Source: Portulaca oleracea
Lineage: Eukaryota; Streptophyta; Magnoliopsida; Caryophyllales; Portulacaceae
Assembly (NCBI GenBank): GCA_029582165.1
Contig: CM055874.1
Location: 33,975,383 to 34,039,382, forward strand
Direction: 5' to 3'
Length of the DNA: 64,000 bases
The notes beneath the pieces were generated by a model. That model was not told the DNA's origin. It did no database searches and saw nothing but the letters and a program-made list of their open reading frames with translations. Position 1 is the first letter of the stretch; the number at the start of each line of letters is the position of its first letter. Positions 1 to 9,849 of this stretch are shown one piece after another. The translations under genes and the position numbers were made by a program.

Positions 1-415
1 CATTGCTGGAACCAACCTCTCGACCGTTAAACCTCCCTCCCCTAGCCATGGAGATTCCCTCACCTACTAGGACAAGCATCCCACCGGTAACGACGCATCC
101 AACCATGAATGCCTTGACCATCATCCCAACCGCTCCGCTCGATCCGCAATCGATGGTACCCCCTCCAGGATGAACAATGCAGATAGTGCATGTACCCACC
201 TCCCCCATATCATATGGAACCCCCTTCCGTGGCAGCTCCACCCTACACTCCCTACCATTACTATTACCTTACCATCCCGTTCCTACCGCCTGCCCTTGGG
301 CTAGTAGAAGCAGAGGGATGTCACGAGTGACCACGTGGCAGCACCGGCGGCGACGCACGAAGAGCCTCTCTCCTGCATCTCGGGAGCTTAGGGAGTAGCG
401 GAGAAGGGGGGAAGG
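1..415. other. Leading segment, no gene identified
   Basis: GC-richer than its surroundings. All frames are broken by stops within about 75 codons, and the two open frames of 73 codons overlap on opposite strands and resemble nothing I know. The segment ends at the 5-bp target site of the solo LTR that follows, so it is the left flank of that insertion and should continue at 2022. It could be old retrotransposon leader or ordinary intergenic DNA. Confidence 0.4.
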
Positions 416-420
416 GGGTC
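416..420. repeat. Left target-site duplication of the solo LTR
   Basis: GGGTC, repeated exactly at 2022-2026 straight after the terminal CA of the LTR. Five bases is the duplication length expected for Ty3/gypsy integrase. Confidence 0.85.
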
Positions 421-559
421 TGTAGACACCGGGATTTGCACCAATGAAATCCCGACTCATCAAGTTCAACAAGTCATTTGGGCCAAACACCTAATGGGTC
501 GTCGGGCCCATAAAGTCAGAAACATGGGCTCAAGGAATCAAAATGGCCCACCTATATCT

Positions 560-1750
560 AATAAAACCCCTTGGGTTTTAAAGCTCAGAAGGTAGCCCAC
601 ACAGAAGCGGGCCTAAAAGCGCGTCCTGGCCCAGAGAACATAAAACCCATCTGAGTTTTATACTTGGCAAAGCGCGTCGTTTGGAGCTTGCCATGTCAGC
701 GATCTGTGGAAGAATTCGATAAAACCCGCCTGAGTTTTATTTCGTTCTGGCGCCAAAATTCTCCCCCATGCAATCCCATGATCATAGCACACGTGGTTGA
801 CTCCCCATTGACCTTATAAAACCCGTCTGGGTTTTGATCCGAGATGGCTTGATCTTTGGGGTATGTCCCCTCTATTTTCCCTCCTAAACACTCACTCCCT
901 CACCTATAAATACCCCCTCCGTTTCACCCTCATTTCAACAACTATCTCCATTACTCTACCAAAATTATTATCAACTATTCTCATCATTTACCAGCATTAT
1001 TATCATCTAAATTCTCTCAAAATCTTATCATACATATTCCCTCTCTAATCCCCTCATAATCACCTTTATCATACCCATATCATTACCCTTATACCATCCT
1101 TATAAACCACTTACATCCTTTCATCCAAGCTATTGATCAAGGTCAAGTCAAGGGATCAAATCCATCACATCTACCACCTTTAAGAAAGGTTTGATTTCAT
1201 TATTCACATTGTTGTTTTTCATCATGTAATTCATACTTTAATTCCCTTACTAGTACATATTTTGTAAAATAAACATCATTGTTTTAATCCTGCATGTTCG
1301 GAATAATAACGTTGTGAAATTCATTTAACTTCTCCCTACTCTCTTTCATTTCAAGTTTCGATTTTAGTAGAGTTTGTTTTATAAACAGGCGGATTCGAGA
1401 GTTCTTATAATTCTCGAATCTGTAGCCTTACCCCTGAATCTAGAAATCGGGCTCGTAGACCGGAGTCATTTTTTTTGTTTTACGGTTTGTCAATTTCCTT
1501 AAATCGGCTGGCGACTCTTTACCATTTTATAAACCCGTTTAATTGTTTAAAATGTTCATTTTTTGCATAAAATAATTTAAAAAATGATTTAATTCATATC
1601 CATCACCAATTCAAGGTTAGGCCCGAGAGAAATGGACTAGAAGTTGATAAAACCCAGGCGAGTTTTATCAATTTCAATCCACCCCTCTCTGGGCCGAGGA
1701 GGAAAAAGACCCAGCCCAGAATTCATCAAAACCCAGGCGGGTTTTGATGG
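560..1750. repeat. Series of AAAACCC/GGGTTTT inverted repeats
   Basis: Six short stems recur inside the solo LTR, near 562, 640, 719, 816, 1648 and 1727. Each has the form (A)TAAAACCC, a 4-7 base loop, then GGGTTTTAT or GAGTTTTAT. The first four are spaced roughly 80-100 bases apart; the last two sit in the U5-like end. They could be remnants of an internal minisatellite, protein-binding palindromes or RNA hairpins. Confidence 0.6.
905..912 (+). promoter_or_regulatory. TATA box in the solo LTR
   Basis: TATAAATA inside a pyrimidine-rich stretch. The LTRs of the Tat element carry the same TATAAATA in a comparable setting (8679-8686 and 22969-22976). By family knowledge this is the retrotransposon promoter. 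Whether it is active here cannot be seen. Confidence 0.55.
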
Positions 1751-2021
1751 GTTCTGGCGGCCCGCTTTTTTCCTTCTTGGGCCTGAATTTAGTGTTTGGG
1801 CCAGATTAAATTATTATTAAAATATTTTGTGTAATTTTGGATAATTTAAATAATAAAAAACGGGTTTGTAAATAAATAAAGTATCATCACCCCGAAAATG
1901 AATTTCGAAAATAAAAATATCCTTATTTAAGGATAAAGCAACCTTAGTCGGCTCCCGATCACCTAAGTAGCGCATCCGAAAACCAACACCCCTAAACGGG
2001 GGCGATTTTCCGGGTCCTACA

Positions 2022-2026
2022 GGGTC
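2022..2026. repeat. Right target-site duplication of the solo LTR
   Basis: GGGTC, identical to 416-420. Removing the LTR and one copy joins the segment at 1-420 to the one starting at 2027. Confidence 0.85.
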
Positions 2027-2349
2027 GAGAGTGCAAACTTAGTGATTGGTCATCAAATTTTGTTGTAATATGAGGGGAGCTTAGTCCCGCTAAATGTAAT
2101 TTATATTATTTTTCGTTCTATAAACGGTAGGAGGACCCTTGTGAGGGGAAGTTCATGTGTGTAGGAAGTGTGGTAAGAAGACCCAACTACACTTGTTTAC
2201 TAGTAGCCATGATGTAATCTTGGGAAATGTAGCCATGTAAAAACTCTTATTTTCTAGTAAAAGATCGAGGAAAGTTAACCACATTAGTAAGAATGTCCAT
2301 TCAAATAAGATCTTGTCTGAATTAAATATTCTAAACCACTGAATGCAGA

Positions 2350-2946
2350 ATGACCAACCCGAAGGATCAAGGACAATCATGCGACTCGGTAAGCCCAGAC
2401 TACCCACCCTCTCAACAAGCTCAAGTTAGCCAAGAGGAAGAACCCATGCATTTATTAGGAAAGTTAATACAAGAAATGGTCGTAAAGGCCCCAACGACCG
2501 CTCCAAAGGAAGAATTGAATGGGAGGTTGATAGAATGAGTAGCCAAATATGGGGCAAGACCATAAAAGGGAGAAAATGACTGGTTGGTCCTCGAGGAGTG
2601 GATCAGACACCTAGAAAGATCTTTAAGGTCCTCAAAGTGATAGAAACGAAACAGGTTACGATTGCCTCTTTCTACTTGGAAGGCGAGGCTGATATGTAGC
2701 GGTGGACAGTCAAGGAGTGATATGAACCACCCGAATGGATATGAGAACTCTTTATGGATGAAATTCATGCAAAATTCTAACTCGTTCACTTGTGATGTAT
2801 TCAGCAAAAAGAATTCAAATCACTCCAGCAGGGCGAGCTAAGTGTTATGAAATGCATGAATAAATTTAATGAATTAGCTCATTTTGCCAAGGACTACATC
2901 CCTAACGAGAAAATCAAATTGCAGTGCTCTTGCGAGGGGTTAGCCC
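2350..2946 (+). pseudogene. Degenerate Ty3/gypsy gag fragment
   Basis: From ATG 2350 a short open frame (62 codons) runs into a stop at 2536. Beyond it, in shifting frames, recognisable gag-like text continues: a WIRHLERS-like helix, then YLEGEAD, then MNKFNELAHFA. This is the order seen in plant retrotransposon gag proteins (capsid core). Several stops and at least two frameshifts make it dead. It ends exactly where a copia-like LTR begins at 2947, and no gag continues at the far side of that insertion (5035), so the rest was lost. It sits downstream of the solo LTR but need not belong to it. Confidence 0.55.
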
Positions 2947-3831
2947 TGTAGGAACCCAAGAGGGGGGTGAATTTGACAAATAAACTCTACACACTAGGTA
3001 AGGACGTTAGAGAAAACTTCCTTGGATTCAAACCAAGGATCAAAACACAGTGTAACTGAAATACCTCATTATATTTATATCAATAAAAGAACAAGTTACA
3101 CTTAGGAAACAAAAAAGGAAGTAACCGCCCGAAGGTAGTTACTGATAGGTTCACTGACCAAGACTGAATGTCCTTGAGTAAGCTACAAATAAGGATCACC
3201 CTAGCAACGATTTAGAATATGATGGATTACATTGAAGCACACACTCACACAACCTTAGTCCGTCAACGCTCTGCTACACATCATCTCTCACCATAACATA
3301 TGGATACAACGAGCACTCACCAAGGTCCTCGGCTATACCTTCACCAGAGGTCCTTTACTGGCTACCTTCGCCTTGGAACCGTTGGCTACACACTCAGAAA
3401 TCCTCCGGATTTCTTACTCCGCGATTACATCCGTGGAATCACGTAAGTTCTCAGTTCTTCAATCGTCCCTTTTATAGAGGGCTTTGGATGCTTGAACTTG
3501 AGTCATTCCAACGGTAACTTGCCTTCATTGTTGATTCTTCCCTTTTGTGTTGATGTTTCCTCAATCATCAATCATCCAACGGATTCTTTCCTTTTGGTCT
3601 TGTATTTGATTGCACAATCCTCCTGATTTGTTTTCCTTATGCTTTCCTTATGATTTGTATCTGCAAATAAATCACACAATCAGAATATATCAGAATATGT
3701 ATTATATAATCAGAATATATAGTCAGAATATATAATATAAGGAAATTTCCCTTTTCTGGATTTTGGCTTTCATTAAAACCTAAGGTCCTTCGTGGATGCG
3801 CAGGTGAAGGACCTTGCCCCTGTCTTCAACA
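2947..3831 (-). repeat. 3' LTR of the copia-like element
   Basis: Plus-strand ends are TGTAGGAACC and ...CTTCAACA, giving TG...CA on either strand. The copy at 4242-5034 matches over its whole length. A minus-strand TATAAAAG at 3469-3476 is a plausible LTR promoter. It interrupts a gag fragment at 2946. Confidence 0.75.
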
Positions 3832-3845
3832 ATCTCCCCCTTTTT
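3832..3845 (-). promoter_or_regulatory. Polypurine tract of the copia-like element
   Basis: On the minus strand this reads AAAAAGGGGGAGAT directly before the 3' LTR. It is the expected site of plus-strand DNA priming and fixes the orientation of the element. Confidence 0.7.
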
Positions 3846-4227
3846 GATGAAAGACAAAATTCAGCAACAATAAATCCTTTTTACCTTTTTGGATTATCAC
3901 AAGGTCAATAGGAAATCTCCCCCTTGATACAACATCTAGTATATTTTAGAGGTTTTCTAGAAACCTACAACGTTTGATAAACTTGTCAGTACTAAGAGAG
4001 GTCCTCCCCCTCAATTCATGCCGTAATTAAATTTGATCAATGAATGGTTTACAGATGACATACCTCAAGGTTTGTGCTAGATGAAGGACATCAGAATTAT
4101 GATTTAATTTTTTACCTTGTCAATGTCCCTATTGCTGAATGCATCTATGTCCGTGACTTACCTTGTTGTTTTCACTATCCCCCGTGATCTTTTCCACAGA
4201 GTGGTTAGTCTCTTCTTGAGTGGACCT

Positions 4228-4239
4228 GCTCTAATACCA
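4228..4239 (-). promoter_or_regulatory. Primer-binding site, initiator methionine tRNA type
   Basis: On the minus strand it reads TGGTATTAGAGC two bases after the 5' LTR. The usual plant form is TGGTATCAGAGC, complementary to the 3' end of initiator tRNA-Met, so there is one mismatch. Confidence 0.75.
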
Positions 4240-4241
4240 CT

Positions 4242-5034
4242 TGTAGGAACCTAAGAGGGGGTGAATTTGACAAATAAACTCGACACACTAGGTAAGGACG
4301 TTAGAGCAAACTTCCTTGGGTTCAAACCAAGGATCAAAACACAATGTAACTGAAATACCTCATTATATTTGTATCAATCAAAGAACAAGTTACACTTAGG
4401 AAACAAAATAAGAAGTAACAACCCGAAGGCAGTTACTGATAGGTTCACTGACCAAGACTGAATGTCCTTGAGTAAGCTACAGATAAGGATCATCGTAGGA
4501 AAAACCCTAGCTGCGATTTGGAACATGATGGATTACATTGAAGCACAAAATCACACAGCCTTAGTCTGTCAAGGCTCTGCTACACATAATCTCTCACCAT
4601 CACATATGGATACAACGAGCACTTACCAAGGTCCTCGGCTATACCTTCACCAGAGGTTCTTTATTGGCTACCTTCGCCTTGGAACCATTGACTACACACT
4701 TATAAATCCCCCAAATTTCTTACTCCGCGATTACTTCCATGGAATTGCCTAAGTTCTCAATTCTTCAATTGTCCTTTTTATAGAGGGCTTTGGATGCTTG
4801 AACTTAAGTAATTCCAACGGTAGCTTGCCTTCATTGTTGATTCTTCCCTTTTGTGTTGATGCTTCCTCAATCATCAATCATCTAACAAGTTCTTTTCTTT
4901 TGGTCTTGTATTTGATTGCACAATCATCCTGATTTGTTTTCCTTATGATTTCCTTATGATTTGTATCTGCAATTAAATCGCACAATCAGAATATATATTA
5001 TATAATTAGAATATATAATGTAAGGAAATTAAGA
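4242..5034 (-). repeat. 5' LTR of the copia-like element, truncated
   Basis: Aligns with 2947-3755 of the other LTR, including a TATAAAAAG-like minus-strand box near 4774-4782. About 80 bp of the outer end is missing and unrelated sequence begins at 5035. Several differences between the two LTRs indicate that the insertion is not recent. Confidence 0.72.
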
Positions 5035-5074
5035 AGACAACCTTCAAACCGAGTCCTCGATTAGGGTTTCTAAC

Positions 5075-6270
5075 CACATAATGTTTTTGCTTAAATTCTA
5101 TATTGATGCATGCATTTTCGAATTCATCAAAAAATATGGTCATAAACTAGAATACATTTAGAAACTTCTCCAACTTAAATCACCTCAAAAGCTTGAGAAA
5201 CGAATTTATTATGAATTTTTGATTATGATCCTTGAAATTGAAATTCTGCATGTGAACAATGACGACCACAAAATGTTTTTGCTAAATTTTGTATTGATGC
5301 ATGCATGTTTGAATTTATCTAAAACTATGGTCATAAATTAGACATAATTTTGAAACTTCTTCAACTTGAATCACCTCAAACACATAAGAAATGAATTTAT
5401 TATGAATTTTTTATTATGGTCCTTGAAACTGAAATTCTGCATGTGAACAGTGACGACGACATAATGTTTTTTTTCTAAATTTTGTATTGATGCATGTATG
5501 TTCGAATTTATCCAAAAATATGGTCATAAACTAGACTAACTTTAGGAACTTCTCCAACTTGAATCGCTTCAACAGTAGGCCTGCTCAAAAAAACCTGCTC
5601 GAAAATACCAAATAAAAACCCGTTACTCGGCTTAAAAATTTAATGTACCCGAACTGAAAAAGATTTTTAATTGGGTCGGGTACTCGAACAGGAAATTTTT
5701 TTGGGTAATCGGTTAGGATACGGGTCATCCCCTAGCCAAAATCAGGTACCTGAATTACCCAAAATTAAAATGTACTTAGCATAGTATGATTCACTTTCTT
5801 TCAAATAGTAATAAAATTAGTGGCTCTCATTATAAATTTACAACATAAAATTAAAAATAATAAAAGTGAAAACTCATAAAATTAGAACTACTCAGGTCTT
5901 TTGGTTAACCGGTATTCGATCCGAAACTTACGGGTACCTAAACATCGGCTACCCGAAACTTTCGGTTGCAGTTACGGTTCGAGGGTATGGTCGGCCCGAA
6001 GTTTCGGGTACCTGATCCGTGAACGCCCATACACAAAAGCTTAAGAAATGCATTTATTATAAGTTTTTTTAATTATGACCCTTGAAATTGGAATTCTGCA
6101 CATGAGTAGTGATGATCTCAGAATGCTTTTGCTAAATTCTGTATTGATGCATGCATGTTTGAATTTATCCAAAGACATGGTCAAAAAGTAGACAAAAGTT
6201 TTAGGAACTTCTCCAATTTGAATGACCTCAAAACCTTAAGAAATGAATTAGTTATGAATTTTTGATTACA
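5075..6270. repeat. Tandem array of about 192-bp units
   Basis: The landmark TATTGATGCA falls at 5101, 5292, 5485 and 6142. The first two spacings are 191 and 193 bases. The third becomes 193 once the 456-bp insertion and its 8-bp duplication are removed. Each unit also contains a GGTCATAAA block, a GGAACTTCTCCAA-like block and an ATTCTGCATGTGA block. This looks like a short satellite array or a piece of a larger one. No coding potential. Confidence 0.8.
5576..6031. mobile_element. hAT-type MITE inside the tandem array
   Basis: A 456-bp insertion with imperfect terminal inverted repeats: TAGGCCTGCTCA at the left and TATGGGCGTTCA when the right end is read on the other strand. The flanks TTCAACAG (5568-5575) and CACAAAAG (6032-6039) are a diverged 8-bp duplication, and neighbouring array units show the empty site with one copy. 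The interior is AT-rich with CGGGTA/TACCCG blocks near both ends. It has no transposase and was mobilised in trans. Similar elements lie at 46090 and 60094. Confidence 0.7.
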
Positions 6271-7400
6271 AACTACCTGGACTAAGCCATTATCCTCCTC
6301 GAGTTAGAGAATAATGATCATGAAACTTGTGTTAATGTAGGAAAACCGATATAGCGAGGTATGAAGTTTACACCCCCCGGCCCCCTCTTTCTACCCTTCT
6401 AAAACCTAGGGGCATAAGGATATGATTCAGAAGCCATGTACGTTGTATGCATACATGGGGACGTTAACGACTTACGTGGTTAATTAAAGCCCACAAATGA
6501 TCACATTCGAACGAGATAATGATGACCCATGGGTAATATGATGAATGTGAGATAATGCTCTGGTCAAACATTAGTTATGCTGAGGTGCACCTATGAACAA
6601 TGAATGATGATGAATGATTATGAATGACACAAATGATTGATTATGAATGACCATGCATGATTATGAATGATTATGGAATGATTTAAGGGAAAAACTAATC
6701 CGTCCAAAAGGAGATGTACGTTGGACCTTCGTTAAGAATGAAAAGAAATCTTTAATACTCATCCTCTATAATAAGAGTTTCCATAATTCCATACTTAGCT
6801 TAAGCTAATGTGTGTGTTCAATGATAGGTACCAAACCGAACGCGGTCGACCGGAATAATGAAGCAGAATTATGGTAGGTGGTGGTGATCGGTTCGTGGGC
6901 AAAAAGGGCATGACCATGGAACTCGGAAAGAGATGCCCTATTAATGTATTATTGTTAAGCGTTGTATTTTAATCTTCCGTTAAGAACACATATAGTTGTA
7001 ATAAACATATGAACTGGTGAAGGAAAGCTAAAACAAGATCCCCTTCCCCACAATCCCCTTTTCCTTCCCCTTCTCCAATTGGGTACCGCTCTGAGCCTAC
7101 ATCCTTAGTACCTCAGGCTAGTATCTAGATATAGGGGAAGTCGCCCCTATGAATCCGCGTAAGAATCCTGGCCCATTATGAGAAACCTGAACTTAAGTTT
7201 GTGGGAGTAACGGTCTTAGAAGTGTCCATATCAGAGCCAGCCCTAGACGAGCGAACACGCTACAAGTTGAATAAGTTCATGGCTTATAAGCATGTCAGAT
7301 GTGATAGCTCGGACGTGTTATTCTCATGCTCGAGGCCAGCCCGCATATGTTGGAGCTGGTCATAACATCGGTAACATTAATTAGAATGGCATAATCACGT
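6271..7400. other. No gene seen; short ATGAATGATTATG repeats
   Basis: Nothing coding. At about 6594-6690 a simple sequence based on ATGAATGATTATG is repeated imperfectly six to seven times. Around 6830-7050 and 7070-7340 there are moderately GC-rich stretches that read like decayed retrotransposon UTR, but no LTR ends, primer-binding site or domain could be found. Confidence 0.4.
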
Positions 7401-7735
7401 CACTTGCAATCAAACAAAAATGGGTCTTAAGGTTGTTACATTAATCATGCTTATTGCTAATGACCTTGGTTAACTGCTAAACATACATTAAACGATAATT
7501 AAACAATAAACTTGGTTTCCATTGGATCAACACTTAGAATTATATTCGAAATGACATGCTAGGTTGCCAGCCTATATCTCAGCTTCATAGAAAAGTAATG
7601 ATGGAATTGTTTTCTTGGCTAAGCAATGAGAAGTGAGCTGCCGCCCACAAGTGTTCTTGCTGGCTGGAAACTTCCAAGGACGTTGGTAGACTCTTCCATG
7701 CAGGTGAGGGCATGTTATGAAATGGAAGAGTACCT
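7401..7735. repeat. Dispersed repeat, inverted partner of 24796-25262
   Basis: Blocks such as ATGACATGCTAGGTTGC (near 7550), CAATGAGAAGTGAGC (near 7624) and GGAAACTTCCAAGGACG (near 7667) recur in the same order on the opposite strand at 24.8-25.2 kb. This copy lacks the 165-bp MITE found in the partner and so shows its empty site. The family is not recognised. The pair would make a long-range inverted repeat around the Tat element. Confidence 0.65.
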
Positions 7736-7739
7736 GTAT

Positions 7740-8126
7740 TTAGGCTTGGTTTTGAGCCTAAATGCGTCATTTTTCTTGTCATTTTCCTCGGTTCCACGTG
7801 TAAATATTAGTATTTTTATGTTATTTTCGTTCTTTTGTAGGTTTCTTGGCTTTTGAATGCTTGTGGAGGAAAAGTGAGAAAAACGAGGCTAAACTGGGCC
7901 AATCCATAAAAGGGTCGGGACATCCTGAGAAGACCTGGCTCGAGATGAAGAAAACCCAAGCCTTGATCTCGGGGAAAGCCACGAAAATAAGGTCATCAGT
8001 AGGGGTGTCACGGCCGGGACACAGGTTCTCACGGCCATGACCCCCGCGACACTTTGCTTGCTAAAAGAGGGAAAAAGAAGCTCAAGGCAAAATAGGTGTC
8101 ACGACAGTGACACCATTCATCACGGC
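7740..8126 (+). mobile_element. Athila-like LTR fragment interrupted by the Tat element
   Basis: A T-rich stretch is followed by text resembling an Athila-type LTR or adjoining spacer and then by CACGGCC-type near-palindromes (8008-8126), the same motif that clusters in the Athila-like element at 49.7-50.2 kb. The segment stops at the first base of the Tat 5' LTR, so it looks like the target of that insertion. The 64-codon frame at 7846-8040 is probably fortuitous. Assignment is by resemblance only. Confidence 0.35.
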
Positions 8127-9821
8127 TGTAGACACCGGGTTTTGACACTCGAAATATATAGCATATCTATATAAAAAGAAGCCAAAATAAAGAAGAAGAA
8201 GCCGGGAAATATAGCCTAAGTGCGTCCACCTTACACGTACGAGCTCGCTTCAAGTTGCATGCATGATCACATGCACAATTTTACGTAAAAAGAGCAAGCC
8301 ATGCAAGCCACATGCAAATCCTATGTCAAGAGGTCGCACGATTAAAACCTCACAAAAGAACTTCAAAAACACCTCACAAAGCTCATAAGGAATGCTATTG
8401 TTGTCTAGTGTGAATCACCACTTCCCAAGGCAAGTTAGCTCACACACCACCGTCCAAGAATGCATGGACGAGATCAGAAACATCCCCCCTCCACCTGACA
8501 GCCGGTTGGCCTTGAGGGTTGACCACACATGGTTCATTCAATCACGAGCCACCGTCCACCCAAGAACATCCCCCCTACTGCCTAGTTTTTTGTGCCAGCT
8601 GACCAACGAATGCATGCAATTGTATGGGAGCATGTATGTGTATGTGAGTTCATGTATCTCTTACTTCCTCCTACTCCTATAAATACTACCCCCCTCAAAG
8701 TCAAATGACACACAACAATTCACTCTATCCCTTTCTTCTCCACTCTCAAATCATCCATTCTCTCTACATACTTCATTCTTATTTCCATCATCTTTCTAAT
8801 CTCTATTCTTACACTACCATTCTACTATCATTCCTATCATCCTACCATCTTTCTTATCACTTTAATCTTCATCTTTCCATATCCATAAAGTTCTAAACAC
8901 ATATATCCTCCCATCCATCCCAAAAACACCACAAAATACCTATCTTAAACACATCAAAAACCTATAAAAAGAGCCTTCTTCCTACCCCTTTTTCTACCAT
9001 CTTTTCTATCATCTTCTTGGTTCACTTTGGCATTTTGAGAGGAGACATCTAGGGGTATCAAGAGGAGCATCTTCTAACAACTATAAGGGCTAGGCAAGAC
9101 CTCTTCTTCAATTAGCACAATGTAAGCTTTAAAGTTTCCTTTTTCTTGTAAATAAGTGTTGTATATGTACATTTTATTTCTTACAATTCATGTTGCATGA
9201 TCAATGAAATAATTATATAAAGTTCTTCTTTATCTCCCTTCCAAACTTTATCAAAAGCACACTTAAAACTTTTAGTAGAGTCTTTCCTTTTGTGAGAGGT
9301 GAACTCTTTAGGTTCCTACCTTTCGAGTTCATAGCCTTACCCCCGAATCCATTCTAGGGTTTCGCTGGCGAAGTCTTTCTTGTTTTCTTTTTGGTTTTAT
9401 CTTGCCTTTTCCCTTAAAAACTCGGGTGGCGACTCCCATTTCGAACCAAAGCACATCGGGTTGTATAAACTGCGATAAAACATGATTTTATAATGTGCCG
9501 ATGCAACTTTAGGGTGTTCTTTGTATATTTCTAAATAATATTTGCATAAATCGCTTTCTTTCGAGCCAAACATTTTCATGAGCAAGTTGGGTTAAATTTA
9601 AAAGAGTTTGGAACAAGTGGATGTTCACTCTTGAAAGTTTAATTCGATGACTCATGAAATGCACAAAGTAAAGGGAAAGTGATTTTACAAATTATTATTC
9701 ATGAAATGTGTGATTAATCTCTTAAAGAGTTTTCAAAGGTTCAAACCCTAGGACACATCATCGAATCACACCCCAATCCGCGTGGATATTCGGAAGTCCA
9801 AGCGGCGAGGAAAAATGTCCA
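8127..9821 (+). repeat. 5' LTR of the Tat element
   Basis: Starts TGTAGACACCGGG, as does the copy at 22419, which aligns to it for about 800 bp. The right end is inferred: a CA at 9820-9821 lies nine bases before the primer-binding site. The LTR has a pyrimidine-rich region after its TATA box. The 96- and 63-codon frames at 8392 and 8705 recur in the other LTR only because the LTRs are copies; they are not genes. Confidence 0.75.
8679..8686 (+). promoter_or_regulatory. TATA box of the Tat 5' LTR
   Basis: TATAAATA followed by a C-rich run and then a pyrimidine-rich stretch where transcription would begin. The same box is at 22969-22976 in the 3' LTR. Confidence 0.6.
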
Positions 9822-9830
9822 TAGGATTTT

Positions 9831-9849
9831 TGGCGATTCCATTGGGGAG
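9831..9849 (+). promoter_or_regulatory. Primer-binding site of the Tat element
   Basis: Reads TGGCGATTCCATTGGGGAG. It resembles the tRNA-Arg-type primer sites known from plant Tat/Ogre elements (TGGCGA..CC.CTGGGGA form). It lies nine bases after the inferred LTR end. Confidence 0.6.

Larger units (their letters stand above)
421..2021 (+). mobile_element. Solo LTR of a Ty3/gypsy (Tat-like) retrotransposon
   Basis: The 1.6-kb segment starts TGTAGACACCGGG and ends GGGTCCTACA, so it has the TG...CA ends of an LTR, and is flanked on both sides by GGGTC (416-420 and 2022-2026), a perfect 5-bp target-site duplication. The start is almost the same as that of the LTRs at 8127 and 22419, which belong to a Tat-type element. 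No internal coding region lies between the duplicated sites, so this is the product of recombination between the two LTRs of a former full element. A TATA motif at 905-912 gives plus-strand orientation. Inside are at least six short inverted repeats built on AAAACCC and GGGTTTT. Confidence 0.88.
2947..5034 (-). mobile_element. Small non-autonomous copia-like LTR element (TRIM/LARD type)
   Basis: Two similar direct repeats (2947-3831 and 4242-5034) flank only about 410 bp. Read on the minus strand the order is LTR, primer-binding site, short internal region, polypurine tract, LTR, as for a complete LTR retrotransposon. The interior holds no gag or pol, so it must have relied on enzymes made elsewhere. 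The right-hand LTR lacks about 80 bp at its outer end, so no target-site duplication can be checked. The 96-codon open frame at 4462-4752 lies wholly within an LTR and is not a gene. Confidence 0.75.

Noticed and set aside
4462..4752. 96-codon plus-strand frame
   Set aside because: Lies within the 5' LTR of a minus-strand retrotransposon, and the other LTR copy does not keep it open.
6594..6690. CRISPR-like short repeats (ATGAATGATTATG)
   Set aside because: Repeats are contiguous and imperfect without unique spacers, and the DNA is clearly plant nuclear.
8392..8896. Two plus-strand frames duplicated at 22684-23186
   Set aside because: They recur only because they lie in the two LTRs of the Tat element; they span the promoter and leader region.
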